Source: Mayfieldus sp963772265 (GTDB lineage: Bacteria; Actinomycetota; Thermoleophilia; Solirubrobacterales; 70-9). Taken from it: 64,000 bases of DNA. Positions 19,498 through 31,058 of this stretch are shown here, in pieces. The stretch covers positions 1 through 64,000 of the forward strand of contig CAVYWS010000001.1 in the NCBI GenBank assembly GCA_963772265.1, in the 5' to 3' direction. Numbering within the stretch: position 1 is the first letter of the stretch; each line of letters begins with the position of its first letter. Under the pieces are notes generated by a model. That model was not told where the DNA came from, did not search any database, and was given only the letters and a program-made list of their open reading frames with translations. The translations under genes and the position numbers were made by a program.

Positions 19498-19796
19498 CTA
19501 GAAGTCGTCGCCCGTCTCCAGCCGCCGGTAGAAGCTGATCTGCGGCTCGCCAGTGGCGACTTCCTGCATCACCTTGGGGATCTCCTGCTGTGAGTCGAAG
19601 AAGCTTTGGAAGCTTTCCTCGCTGTCCCATTCGTCGACCACAACGATCTCACCGTCGCCGCCGAAGAAGCGGTGGTGGATCGCGCCGTGCTCCCTGCCGT
19701 CGGCAGCGATCCCCTTGATCGTCTCGGGGTTCGCTTCGCATACTCCTCCAGCTTGCTCGGATCGCCGGGAACGTGCATCACCATCAAAACGCTCAT
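19498..19796 (-). CDS. Antibiotic-biosynthesis-monooxygenase-like small protein (one frameshift)
   Basis: About 99 residues, similar to ABM-type dimeric alpha/beta-barrel proteins. N-terminal strand MSVLMVMHVPGDPSKLEEYA continues, after one missing base near 19738, to NPETIKGIAADGREHGAIHH, then the strand EIVVVDEWDSEESFQSFF. The His-His plus Glu-Trp pattern is characteristic of the fold. Function unknown; it could be a stress-type monooxygenase. ATG 19796. It diverges from the DivIVA-domain gene. Confidence 0.65.
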
Positions 19797-19913
19797 CTGA
19801 CCTGTCCTTTCTGCTGCCCGTCGCAACCCATATTCGGCGGCCGACACGGGGTCGGATCAGGATGGCAAAAGTCTGCCAGCTTGCGGCAATTTCTCCGCTA
19901 GGCTGGGGCGAGT

Positions 19914-20632
19914 ATGTCGCTTTCGCGTGAAGAGATCGTCGGCGAAGCGACTTCCCGACTGCCCGCAAGGGGTATGAGCCAGGCGCCGTCGACGCCCACC
20001 TGCGCGAGGTCGCCGACCGGGTCGAGCAGGACAGCGGCGGCGCCTCGCTGGCCGAAGTCGCGGCGGAGAAGGTCGCGGGCATCATCGAGGCGGCTGAGGC
20101 GAAGGCGAAGGAGATCGAGGCCGACGCCCGGCGCGAGGCCGACGAGCTCTTGAGCGGCGCCCGCGAGCAGGCAAGGGACCAGATCGAGCGCGCCCAGCGC
20201 TCCGTCGCCAAGCTGGTCGGACAGGCCGATGAGCTGCGCGAGCGGATCGGCGCGATGGCCGAGGACGTGATCGGAGCGGGGGAGAGCAAGGCCGAGACGC
20301 CGCAGCCGGAGCCCGTGCCCGAGCCGTCACCCGAGCCGGTGCCGGAGCCGGCGCCACCGCAGCCGGAGGTCGATCCGACCCCGGTCGTCGTGCCTGAGCC
20401 GACGCCTGAGCCCGTGCCCGAGCCGGGACCGCCAGTGGTCCCCGAGCCGCAGCCCGATCAGCCGCCGGCCGCGGCCAACGGCGCCGACGACTCGGCCGCC
20501 CGCCTGGTGGCGATGAAGATGGCGCTCGACGGCTCCTCGCGAGACGAGATCGCCAAGCACCTCGCCGAGAACTACAACCTCGACGACAGCGGCAAGCTCC
20601 TCGACGCGGTCTTCGATCGGGTCGGCGGCTAG
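19914..20632 (+). CDS. DivIVA-domain coiled-coil protein with Pro/Glu-rich linker (one frameshift)
   Basis: Start ATG 19914 gives MSLSREEIVGEAT. One T is missing near 19952, after which the frame reads FPTARKGYEPGAVDAHLREVA, the classic DivIVA N-terminal domain that binds curved membrane. Next comes an Ala/Glu coiled coil to about residue 120 (AEAKAKEIEADARREADELL). A Pro-Glu-Pro-Val repeat linker of about 55 residues follows. Last is a C-terminal helical module (ARLVAMKMALDGSSRDEIAKHL) resembling a small DNA- or protein-binding helix bundle. Likely a pole or division-site scaffold. Total about 239 residues. Confidence 0.78.
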
Positions 20633-20689
20633 CGGCCGCTTCAACCGCTGCCACCTTTTAGCCGCCCGAACACCGGGTAGCCGAGGGGC

Positions 20690-20869
20690 ATGGGAGATGG
20701 ACCTCCACTCACCACCGAGACCGACTCCGAGCTGCGCGGCGAGGGAGCCGTCGTGACCTGCGCCCGCTGCGGGCGCCCGCTGACCGAGTGCGAGGGTGGT
20801 TGCGAGCCGGTGCTCGAGACGCGCGGCCACCGCGTTCTCACCCCGCGCGACCTGGCCTCGATCCGCTAG
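20690..20869 (+). CDS. Small cysteine-rich (zinc-ribbon-like) protein
   Basis: A 59-residue ORF, too short for many gene finders. VTCARCGRPLTECEGGCEP supplies CxxC followed by two more cysteines, a plausible zinc site. The C-terminal part (HRVLTPRDLASIR) looks helical. ATG at 20690 follows an AGGGG stretch (CCGAGGGGC). Its TAG overlaps the stop of the convergent VOC gene. Function unknown. Confidence 0.6.
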   Translation: MGDGPPLTTETDSELRGEGAVVTCARCGRPLTECEGGCEPVLETRGHRVLTPRDLASIR

Positions 20870-21327
20870 CCGTCGGCTGGCGACTCGGCCGGCCTGAATG
20901 TCCCCGGCTCGCCGCCGGCGCGGGCTTCCCGCGTGTAGGCGGCCATGTCCTGGGACCAGAACTCGACCACGTTTCCATCCGGATCGGTGACGTAGATCGC
21001 CCGGCCGGGGCCGAGCTGGATCGGCCCCTCGACCTCGGCCCCCGCGGCGCCGATCCGCTCCAGCAGGTTGTCGATCTCGAGGTCCTCGACGTGAAAGGCG
21101 AAGTGGACGTGGGCGCCGCCGCGGCCTCCGGCCAGCCCGACCTGCGGAGTCCAGACGCCGAGCCGCGCCGTGTCGCCGATCAGGTACCAGTAGCGGCCCT
21201 CGCGCCCCTCCCCGTAGAGCGTCTCCTCGAACCCGAGGACGTCGCGGTAGAAGCGCCGCGCGGCCTCGAGGTCGGTGACCTCGAGCACCAGCTCCGAGAT
21301 GCCGCTCGTGGAGGGGGAGACGGGCAC
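20866..21327 (-). CDS. VOC-family protein (glyoxalase/dioxygenase fold)
   Basis: A 153-residue single-module vicinal-oxygen-chelate protein. ISELVLEVTDLEAARRFYRDVLGFEE is the first repeat. HVHFAFHVED and DPDGNVVEFWS provide the second set of metal-ligand positions (His and Glu). It could be a glyoxalase-like enzyme, fosfomycin-type resistance protein or binding protein; the sequence does not decide. Intact, ATG 21327. Confidence 0.82.
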   Translation of the reverse strand: MPVSPSTSGISELVLEVTDLEAARRFYRDVLGFEETLYGEGREGRYWYLIGDTARLGVWTPQVGLAGGRGGAHVHFAFHVEDLEIDNLLERIGAAGAEVEGPIQLGPGRAIYVTDPDGNVVEFWSQDMAAYTREARAGGEPGTFRPAESPADG

Positions 21328-21467
21328 GGCGAAAGCCTAAAGCCGGGCGCCGGGCTAAGGTGGGTGTCGGCATGGAATAGCCGCGCGGACAACACGCTGG
21401 CCTTGACCACCGGCCACCAGGCCGGCAGCCGGCGCTTCCGTCCGCGCTCGACCCCCGGGAGCACTCC

Positions 21468-22696
21468 ATGTCAGACGTCAAAGCGCTCACGCATCGATTC
21501 GCTGATTCCCAACGCCTATCGCGACCTGCTGCGCCGCAGGCCGGCGCGGCTGCCCCTGCTTGCCTCGGTCATCGGCCGGCTTCCCTATGGGGCCGCCGGA
21601 TTGGCGATGATCGTCCTGGTCCAGCACGCGACCGGATCCTTCGCCTCCGCGGGGGCCGCGGAGGCTGCATTCACGGTCGGCGTCGGAGCAGGCGTCCCGC
21701 TCCAGGGCCGAATCGTCGACCGCGTCGGCCAGACGACGGTACTGGTCGGAACCGGCCTATTCAACGGTGCGGCCGCGGTGGGGCTGGTGATCGCCGTCCA
21801 CGCCGAGGCCTCGCTGGGGGCTCTGGCGGCGCTATCGCTGGCCGCGGGCCTGACGATCCCGCCTCTTTCGCCGTGCATGCGCTCGCTCTGGGCCGCGCTG
21901 CTGGAGGCCGACGAGGAGTCCCTCCAGTCCGCCTACGCGCTCGATGCGGTGATCATCGAGCTCGCCTTCATCTTCGGGCCGCTGCTCTCCGGGGCCTTGA
22001 TCGCACTCGCGTCGGCAGAGGCCGCGGTCCTGCTCAGCGGCGCCCTCGGCACGGTCGGCGCGCTGCTGTTCGCCGCTTCGCAGGCCTCACGCAGCTGGCG
22101 CGGCTCGCAGGAGGAGCATCGCCACTGGGCTGGTCCGCTTCGATCCCCCGGGATTCTGGTGTTGGCCGGAGCCGGCCTCGCGTTCGGTTGCGGAATCGCG
22201 ACGATGGAGCTGGCGCTGATCGCCTACGGGAAGGCCCATTCGAGCGCCGCGATCGCCGGGCCGCTGATCTCGATCCAGGCAGTCGCCAGCCTCGCGGGCG
22301 GTGTTCTGGCTCGGGGCCCGGAGCTGGCGGCTCTCGCTGCCCGAGCGCTTCGTTCGCCTCAACCTGGTCGTGGCGCTTGGCTTCCTGCCGCTCCTCCTGG
22401 TTCCCTCGCTGCCGGTGATGGCGGTGTTGATGCTCGCTACCGGGGCTGGCCTGGCGCCGGTCTCGGCGACCAGCTATTCGCTGGCCGACCGATTGGCCCC
22501 GCCGGGCACCCGGACCGAGGCGTTCGGCTGGCTGATCACTGCGACGGTGCTGGGAAACGGAGCCGGCGCCGTGATCGGAGGCGCGATCGTCAACGGCGGG
22601 CACCTGCGACTCGGCTTCCTGGCTGCGTTCGCGGGGATGGCCGCCGCCTGGGTAGTCGCCCTTGCCGGTCGCGGCTGGCTCGGGGCGGACGATTAG
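21468..22696 (+). CDS. MFS transporter (frameshifted)
   Basis: About 405 residues with roughly 12 hydrophobic helices: RLPLLASVIGRLPYGAAGLAM, GVPLQGRIVDRVGQTTVLV (motif A position), LTIPPLSPCMRSLWA, and in the second half LNLVVALGFLPLLLVPSLPV. One base is extra at about 22303 (GGVL/A to FWLGARSW). The first codons are also out of frame with the main body: ATG 21468 starts one frame, while IDSLIPNAYRDLL is in the next. So a second indel near 21492 is likely, unless translation starts elsewhere. Substrate unknown. Confidence 0.72.
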
Positions 22697-22705
22697 AGTC
22701 GCGGC

Positions 22706-23597
22706 ATGGAGCGGCGCAGAGAAATCGTCTCGGCCCCCGACGGCCGCAAGCTCGAGATCGAGGTCGCCGGGCCGGACGACGGCGAGGTGATCGTCTTCAT
22801 CACACCGGGACCCCGAGCGTCGGCAGCATCTTCGAGCCGATGATCGAGGCCGGGGCCGAGCGGGGGCTGCGCCACGTCTCCTACGCGCGCCCGGGATACG
22901 CGGGCTCCGACCGCCATCCGGGCCGCAGCGACGGCGGATTGCGTCGCCGACGTCGAGCCGCGATCCTCGACACCTCGGGGTCGATCGCTTCTACGTCACC
23001 GGCCACTCGGGCGGTGGCCCGCACTCGCTCGCCTGCGCTGCCCTGCTTCCGGACCGGGTCTGCTCCGCCGCGACGACGGCCTCTGTGGCCCCGTTCGGCG
23101 CCGAGGGCCTCGACTGGCTGGCCGGGATGGGCCAGGAGAACCTCGACGAGTTCGCCGCCCAGCAGGCCGGCGACGCCGAGCTGCAGAGCGTTCCTCGAGA
23201 AGTGGGCCGAGGTGATGCGGTCGGTGACACCGGACCAGGTGATCGACGCGCTGGGTGACCTGCTGCCCGATCCCGACCGCGAGGTGCTCACGGGAGCCCT
23301 CGCGGAGTTCTCCGCCGCTTCGATGCGGGCCGCCGTCAGTTCCGGAATCTGGGGCTGGTTCGACGACGACGTGGCCTACTCGCGGACTGGGGGTTCGATC
23401 TCGGCACGATCGAGGTGCCGGTGGCGATCTGGCAGGGCGAGGAGGACCGCATGGTCCCCTTCGCGCACGGCAAGTGGCTCGCCGAGCACGTCTCCGGAGC
23501 CAAGGCCCACCTGCTTCCCGGCGAGGGACATATCTCGCTGGAGGTCGGCTCCTACGGGGAAGTGCTCGACGAGCTGATCGCCTCCGCCGCCGCCTGA
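22706..23597 (+). pseudogene. Alpha/beta hydrolase, six frameshifts in 0.9 kb
   Basis: Pieces in all three frames join to a full alpha/beta hydrolase of about 297 residues. MERRREIVSAPDGRKLEIEV leads to HTGTPSVGSIFEPM (oxyanion region), YVTGHSGGGPHSLA (nucleophile elbow, GHSGG), FDDDVAYSRDWGFDLG and the catalytic-His segment PGEGHISLE. Shifts lie near 22797, 22931, 22958, 22971, 23187 and 23387. The conserved catalytic residues survive, but the density of breaks is several times that of neighbouring genes. This could be a genuine pseudogene or a patch of poor consensus. The MFS gene ends 10 bp upstream. Confidence 0.7.
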
Positions 23598-23669
23598 GCT
23601 CGCATGGTGCGGCTTTTCGCCTGCCCGCCGGGAGGGGAACAACCGTTCGCCTCCCTAGAATCAAAGAAG

Positions 23670-26556
<2,887 letters not shown>

Positions 26557-26601
26557 GACCGGACCGCGTTTCAGATTGCGCGGCACGGGTACCGACGCCG
26601 C

Positions 26602-26745
26602 ATGGAACTGCCGCTTCTTCTGATCATCATCGGGATCGTCCTCGCGATCCTCGTGAATTACGCGCTCGGAATCGTCTGCATCCTGATCGGCCTCGTGCTG
26701 CTGATCTGGCCGAGGGTTCGGGCATCGGGTAGCCGCCGGATCTAG
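26602..26745 (+). CDS. Small two-helix membrane protein
   Basis: A 47-residue ORF, almost entirely hydrophobic: LPLLLIIIGIVLAILVNYAL then GIVCILIGLVLLIW, ending in a basic tail (RVRASGSRRI). It is 45 bp downstream of uvrA. Codon pattern and basic tail at the inner face suggest a real small membrane protein. Function unknown. Confidence 0.5.
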   Translation: MELPLLLIIIGIVLAILVNYALGIVCILIGLVLLIWPRVRASGSRRI

Positions 26746-26800
26746 GGGAGCTGGACGGGCGGGCGGATGGCCGCGCCCGGCGCGGGGTCGTCCGCCCGGT

Positions 26801-27790
26801 CTAAGCCGCGGCTGCGGCGGCCGGTTTGGCGATCAGCAGCGAGGCCCCGATCGCCCCGCCCAGGTCGCCGAGCTCGGCGAGGCGGAAGTCCGGCGGCTTG
26901 TCGTCGAGGAAGAGGTGCTTGTGCATCTCGCGCTCGATCTCGTCCGCGTAGGGCTGGCCGAGCCGCAGGCCCAGGCCGCCGCCGAGGATGATCGCCTCCA
27001 CGTCGAGAAGGTTCTGCGCCGATGCGATTCCGGTGCCAAGCGCACGCACGGCCCGCCGCAGGAGGCTTTCGGCCAGGGCGTCGCCATCGCGGAGGGCGTG
27101 CTCCCAGACGCTGCTCGCCAGCCGGTCCTTGCCGCGCTGCTCCATGATCTTGAACAGCTTCGTTTCGACCCCGTGCTCCTGCTCGCGCCGCGCCTTGCGC
27201 TCCAGCGCCGCTCGTCCCGCGTAGGCCTCCATGCAGCCGCGCCTGCCGCAAGGGCAGCGGGCGCCGTTGCGCTTGACGACCACGTGCCCGATCTCGCCCG
27301 CGGCGCCCCTCCCCAGCCAGGGCTTCCCGTCGAGGACGAGGCCGCCGCCGACACCGGTGCCCCAAAAGACTCCGAGCAGCGACTTGTACGGCTTTCCGGC
27401 CCCGAGGTGGAATTCGGCCTCGGTTGCGACCTGGACGTCGTTTCCGACCCTGACTTCGGTTCCAAAGGCGGCGGAGAGCGTTTCGCCGAGCGGGAAGCCG
27501 CCGTCCCATCCGGGGATGTTCCTCACCGTGGAGACCACGCCGGTGCTCTCGTCGGCGTCGCCCGGGGACCCGACCCCGACGCCCTTCAGCGAATCGCTCT
27601 CGACGCCGGCGGCGTCGGCCGCCGCGCGCAGCGCCGCCGCCATCTCGGCCGCCACCGCCTTCGGCCCGCCTTCCTGCGGCGTCTCGTGGCGCGCCTGGCC
27701 GCGCACCTGGCCGCCCTCGCCGACTATCGCGGCTTGGATCTTGGTGCCGCCGAGGTCGATGCCGCCGCTGAGGATGCCGTTGGCGCTCAT
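26801..27790 (-). CDS. ROK-family sugar kinase (glucokinase-like)
   Basis: Phosphorylates glucose or a related sugar with ATP. A 329-residue protein with phosphate motif GGIDLGGTKIQAAIV at the N-terminus, sugar-binding VGNDVQVATEAE, GVFWGTGVGGGLV, the ROK glycines and zinc motif CPCGRRGCMEAYAG near residue 195. There is no winged-helix domain, so it is an enzyme rather than a ROK repressor. ATG 27790 chosen; an upstream in-frame start at 27823 adds a poorly conserved Gly-rich stretch. No clear RBS. It diverges from the acyltransferase. Confidence 0.88.
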   Translation of the reverse strand: MSANGILSGGIDLGGTKIQAAIVGEGGQVRGQARHETPQEGGPKAVAAEMAAALRAAADAAGVESDSLKGVGVGSPGDADESTGVVSTVRNIPGWDGGFPLGETLSAAFGTEVRVGNDVQVATEAEFHLGAGKPYKSLLGVFWGTGVGGGLVLDGKPWLGRGAAGEIGHVVVKRNGARCPCGRRGCMEAYAGRAALERKARREQEHGVETKLFKIMEQRGKDRLASSVWEHALRDGDALAESLLRRAVRALGTGIASAQNLLDVEAIILGGGLGLRLGQPYADEIEREMHKHLFLDDKPPDFRLAELGDLGGAIGASLLIAKPAAAAAA

Positions 27791-27840
27791 GGAGGTGCCC
27801 GCGACTGTACCGCCGCCGGGCACTCTGGAAAGCTAGATCC

Positions 27841-28437
27841 GTGCCCGGATCGAACGGATGGCTGCTCTGGTGGCGCAAGCGGCGCTGGTATGAGCGAAAC
27901 CGGCGACGGACGAGGCGCTGGCGGATCAACCGCCACATGGCCCGCTGCGGTGCCTTCATCCGCTATCCGGTCGAGGGAGAGGTGCTGGAGGCGCTCGACC
28001 AGGGGCGCCTTCGGATCGGCGAGGGAACGCTGCTCGAGCCCGGCTGCTGGCTGACGCTCTCGCCGCAGGCCCGGATCGAGATCGGCGAGGGCTGCTTTCT
28101 CAACCGCAACACGATGCTCGCCGCGCTCGATCGGATCGAGGTCGGAGACCACGTGATGTTCGCCAACAACTGCTTCGTCGGCGATGCCGACCACCGCTTC
28201 GACGATCCCGATACGCCGGTCACCTGGCAGGGCTTCACCTCGCAGGGCCCGGTCCGGATCGGCGCCAATTGCTGGTTCGGGGTCAACTGCGTCGTTACCA
28301 GCGGGGTGACGATCGGCGAGCGCTGCGTGGTCGGGGCCAACTCGGTGGTCATCGACGACCTGCCGCCCGGGGTGATCGCCGCCGGCTCGCCCGCCAGGGT
28401 GATCCGCGAGATCGAGTTCCGGGTGGCTGATCGGTGA
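27841..28437 (+). CDS. Left-handed beta-helix acyltransferase
   Basis: A 198-residue hexapeptide-repeat transferase of the maltose/galactoside acetyltransferase type. A basic N-terminus (WWRKRRWYERNRRRTRRWR) is followed by the repeats GEGTLLEPGCW, EIGEGCFLNRNTML, RIGANCWFGVNCVV and TIGERCVVGANSVV, then GSPARVI near the end. VGDADHRFDD supplies the likely catalytic His. It probably acetylates a sugar, cell-wall or lipid precursor. GTG start at 27841. Its stop overlaps the next gene (GTGA). Confidence 0.83.
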   Translation: MPGSNGWLLWWRKRRWYERNRRRTRRWRINRHMARCGAFIRYPVEGEVLEALDQGRLRIGEGTLLEPGCWLTLSPQARIEIGEGCFLNRNTMLAALDRIEVGDHVMFANNCFVGDADHRFDDPDTPVTWQGFTSQGPVRIGANCWFGVNCVVTSGVTIGERCVVGANSVVIDDLPPGVIAAGSPARVIREIEFRVADR

Positions 28438-29324
28438 GGAAGGGGACCTATTCGATCGTCGCCCGCGACCCCGCGAGCGGCCAGCTCGGGGTTGCCGTGC
28501 AGTCGCACTGGTTCTCGGTCGGCTCCGTGGTCACATGGGGGCGGGCCGGGGTGGGGGTGGTGGCGACCCAGTCGATCGCCGAGCCGGCATACGGACCGCG
28601 CCTGCTCGATCGCCTCGAGGCGGGCGAGGAGCCGGAAGCCGCGCTGACGGCGCTGGTCGCCGAGGACGAGGCCGGGCGCTTTCGCCAGGTGGCCGTGGTC
28701 GACGCCCGCGGGAGGGTGGCCGTGCACAGCGGCGAGGGCTGTATCGACCACGCCGGCCACGAGGTCGGGGACCAGTTCAGCGTCCAGGCGAACATGATGT
28801 CCTCGCCCGCGGTGTGGCCGGCGATGGCGGAGGGGTTTCGCGGCTCCGACGGGCCGCTGGCCCGGCGGCTGCTCACAGCCCTGGAGGCCGGCGAGGGTGC
28901 GGGCGGCGATGTTCGCGGCCGCCAGTCGGCGGCGATGCTGGTCGTCGCCGGGGAGGGGGAGGTCTGGCGACGCGAGGCCGAGATCCGGGTCGAGGACGAC
29001 CCCGAGCCGCTCGCCGAGCTGCGGCGGCTGCTCGACCTCCACGACGCCTATGCCCTGGCGTCGGAGGGCGACGACCTGATCGGCCAGGAGCGATTCGACG
29101 AGGCGGGGGATCGCTACCAGCGCGCCGCCGCGTTGGCGCCCGGCAACCAGGAGCTTCAGTTCTGGTCCGGCCTCTCGCTGATCAAGGCGGGCGAGGTCGA
29201 GAAGGGGGCGGCGGCGGTACGGGCCGTGATCGAGGCGAACGACGGCTGGCGCGATCTGCTCTTCCGCCTCGACGAGGTGGCGCCGGGAATCGACGAGGCT
29301 CGGCGGGCTCTGGGCCTCGAGTAG
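28434..29324 (+). CDS. DUF1028 protein with C-terminal TPR-like helices
   Basis: 296 residues. The first 215 match DUF1028, an Ntn-hydrolase-like family: TYSIVARDPASGQLGVAVQSHWFSVG, GVVATQSIAEPAYGPRLLD, SVQANMMSSPAVWPAM, with ending RRLLDLHDAYALASEGDDL. The last 75 residues form two TPR-like helix pairs (ERFDEAGDRYQRAAALAPGNQ, EVEKGAAAVRAVIEAN). The biochemical role of DUF1028 is not settled. GTG start overlaps the acyltransferase stop, so the two are co-translated. Confidence 0.8.
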   Translation: MRKGTYSIVARDPASGQLGVAVQSHWFSVGSVVTWGRAGVGVVATQSIAEPAYGPRLLDRLEAGEEPEAALTALVAEDEAGRFRQVAVVDARGRVAVHSGEGCIDHAGHEVGDQFSVQANMMSSPAVWPAMAEGFRGSDGPLARRLLTALEAGEGAGGDVRGRQSAAMLVVAGEGEVWRREAEIRVEDDPEPLAELRRLLDLHDAYALASEGDDLIGQERFDEAGDRYQRAAALAPGNQELQFWSGLSLIKAGEVEKGAAAVRAVIEANDGWRDLLFRLDEVAPGIDEARRALGLE

Positions 29325-29741
29325 CTAGGAGAGGACCTGGACGACGACGGTGCGGTCGCGGGGCCGGTCGTCGAAGTCGATCAGCACCAGCTGCTGCCAG
29401 GTGCCGAGAGCCAGCCTGCCACCGATCACCGGCACCGACTCGGCGGCGCCGACGAACGACGCGCGCTGGTGGGCGTGTGAGTTGGTGTCGTGGTTGAGCC
29501 GGTTGTGCTCGTAATCGCCCTCGGCGGGGAGCAGCCGGTCAAGCGCCGCGCCGAGGTCGTGAATCCCGCCGGGCTCGAACTCCATCGTCGTGATCGCCGC
29601 CGTGGAGCCGCGGACGAAGGCGGTCACCTGAGCCTCGGTCGCGCCGGCGGTCGAGACGATCCTCTCCACGCCGTCGGTGATGTCGACGATGTCGTTGTCG
29701 CCGCCGGTCGAGATGCGCAGCTCGCCGCTGTGGACCGCCAT
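29325..29741 (-). CDS. YjbQ/UPF0047 family protein
   Basis: A 138-residue protein of the YjbQ family, reported in other bacteria to have weak thiamine-phosphate-synthase activity. The conserved cluster is HNRLNHDTNSHAHQRAS near residue 80-95, with the metal-binding histidines, preceded by TTMEFEPGGIHDL and followed by GTWQQLVLIDFD. Intact; ATG 29741. It ends immediately at the DUF1028 stop (convergent). Confidence 0.87.
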   Translation of the reverse strand: MAVHSGELRISTGGDNDIVDITDGVERIVSTAGATEAQVTAFVRGSTAAITTMEFEPGGIHDLGAALDRLLPAEGDYEHNRLNHDTNSHAHQRASFVGAAESVPVIGGRLALGTWQQLVLIDFDDRPRDRTVVVQVLS

Positions 29742-29764
29742 GGGGGCAACCTACTCCGAAAAGA

Positions 29765-29788
29765 GAGCCGGGCCCGAAGGCCCGGCTC
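29765..29788 (-). terminator. Intrinsic terminator after the DUF378 gene
   Basis: GAGCCGGGCC, loop CGAA, GGCCCGGCTC: a perfect 10-bp stem. On the reverse strand it is followed by TCTCTTTTC. It lies 22 nt after the DUF378 stop and just before the yjbQ-like start. Confidence 0.75.
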
Positions 29789-29810
29789 CATTTCAGGTCT
29801 TTGCCCCTGC

Positions 29811-30050
29811 TCAGGTGCCCCGCGGGTGGGCGGAATGTCCGCCGCCCAGGTTCAGGGCCTCGAGAAGCCTCGGGATGTAGACCAGTCCGGCGACGCCGAC
29901 GACTACGTAGACGACGTTCAACAGCGTGCCGCTGAAGATCTCGTCGAACACGTTGGTGTCGCCATCGGTGATTCCGACGATTCCCCAGTTGAGGGCGCCG
30001 AGCACCACCAGCAGCAGTGCGAGGGGCTCGAAACGCTTGATCATCTCCAT
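29811..30050 (-). CDS. DUF378 family membrane protein
   Basis: A 79-residue membrane protein with two helices. LLLVVLGALNWGIVGI is the family hallmark (LNWG), followed by FDEIFSGTLLNVVYVVVGVAGL and a soluble Gly/His tail. AAGGAGG lies 4 nt before ATG 30050, a strong start. DUF378 proteins are small, often stress-associated, and of unknown function. A SigB/F-like promoter may precede it (30103-30128). Confidence 0.87.
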   Translation of the reverse strand: MEMIKRFEPLALLLVVLGALNWGIVGITDGDTNVFDEIFSGTLLNVVYVVVGVAGLVYIPRLLEALNLGGGHSAHPRGT

Positions 30051-30102
30051 GTTGCCTCCTTGCAAAAAAAGGGAAGAGGGATAGTGCGTGATGCAACGAG
30101 CC

Positions 30103-30128
30103 ATACCCCTCGATTTGCAGGGAGTTAC
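30103..30128 (-). promoter_or_regulatory. Candidate SigB/SigF-type promoter for DUF378
   Basis: On the reverse strand GTAA (30125-30128) is separated by 16 nt from GGGTAT (30103-30108). The -10 matches the SigB/F consensus exactly; the -35 matches GTTT only partly. It lies 53 nt before the start codon. Confidence 0.3.
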
Positions 30129-30163
30129 TGGCAGGATCGAAGGTTTTGTGCCAGTTTCGGCCG

Positions 30164-31058
30164 CTAGGGAAGCGGCTCCCAGTCCCAGCTCGACTCCGAA
30201 ACGAGGCTCTCCTGGTCGAGGTAATAGCGAAGCTCGGTCAGCTCGGCGGGGTCGACGCTGTAGACGTGCTCCGGGCCCGGGAACCTGCCCGAGCGCACCT
30301 CGGCCGGCGTATGCCGACAACCCCGCGACCGTCTCCCGCCGCACCTCGGCGTAGCGCTTGACGAACTTCGGGGCCCGGCCCTCGTAGACGCCGAGCAGGT
30401 CGTGCAGGACGAGGACCTGGCCGGCGGTCGCCGGCCCGGCGCCGATCCCGATCGTCGGCACCTCGAGCCTCTCGACGACCAGCTCGGTGACGGCCGCCGG
30501 AACCGCCTCGAAGACGATCGCGAAGCAGCCGACCGACTGCAGCGCCAGCGCCTCCTCGGCCAGCTTGGCCGCCGCCTCCGCGGTCTTGCCCTGTGCCTTG
30601 AAGCCACCCAGAGCAGAGGCTGACTGCGGGGTCAGCCCGACGTGCCCCATCACCGGTATGCCGGCGCGGACGATCGCCCGCGCCCGGTCGACCGAGGCCC
30701 CGCCGCGCTCCAGCTTGACGGCGTCGCATCCGGCCTCCTTGACATAGCGCTGCGCGCTCTGCACCGCCAGCTCGTTGGAGGCTTCATAGGAGCCGAAGGG
30801 CAGGTCACCAATCAGCAGCGGAGTCTTCAGGCCGCGCCGCACCGCGCTCGCCATCGTCAGCATCTCGTCCATCCGAATCGGCGTCGTCGCGTCGTAGCCC
30901 AGCACGACCATCGCGGCGGTGTCGCCGACCAGCACGGCGTCGACGCCCGCCTCCTCGACCGCCTGCGCCGAGGGGAAGTCGTACGCGGTCACCATCACGA
31001 TCTTCTCGCCGTCGCGCTTCATCTCCGCCAGCCGCGGAACCGTCACCGGTGTGCTCAT
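30164..31058 (-). CDS. panB: 3-methyl-2-oxobutanoate hydroxymethyltransferase (one frameshift)
   Basis: First committed step of pantothenate synthesis: ketoisovalerate plus methylene-THF to ketopantoate. MVTAYDFPSAQAVEEAGVD, VGDTAAMVVLGYDATTPI, GDLPFGSYEAS, KLERGG, VMGHVGLTPQS and GIGAGPATAGQVLVLHDLLG are the family motifs, including the metal-binding Asp. Near 30306 one extra base breaks the frame. The C-terminus continues as AEVRSGRFPGPEHVYSV to the stop at 30164. About 297 residues. ATG overlaps the panD stop. Confidence 0.93.

Noticed and set aside
20788..21460. Plus-strand frame leading into the MFS transporter
   Set aside because: Antisense to the VOC gene. The transporter homology starts only near 21490, so the upstream part is not its N-terminus.
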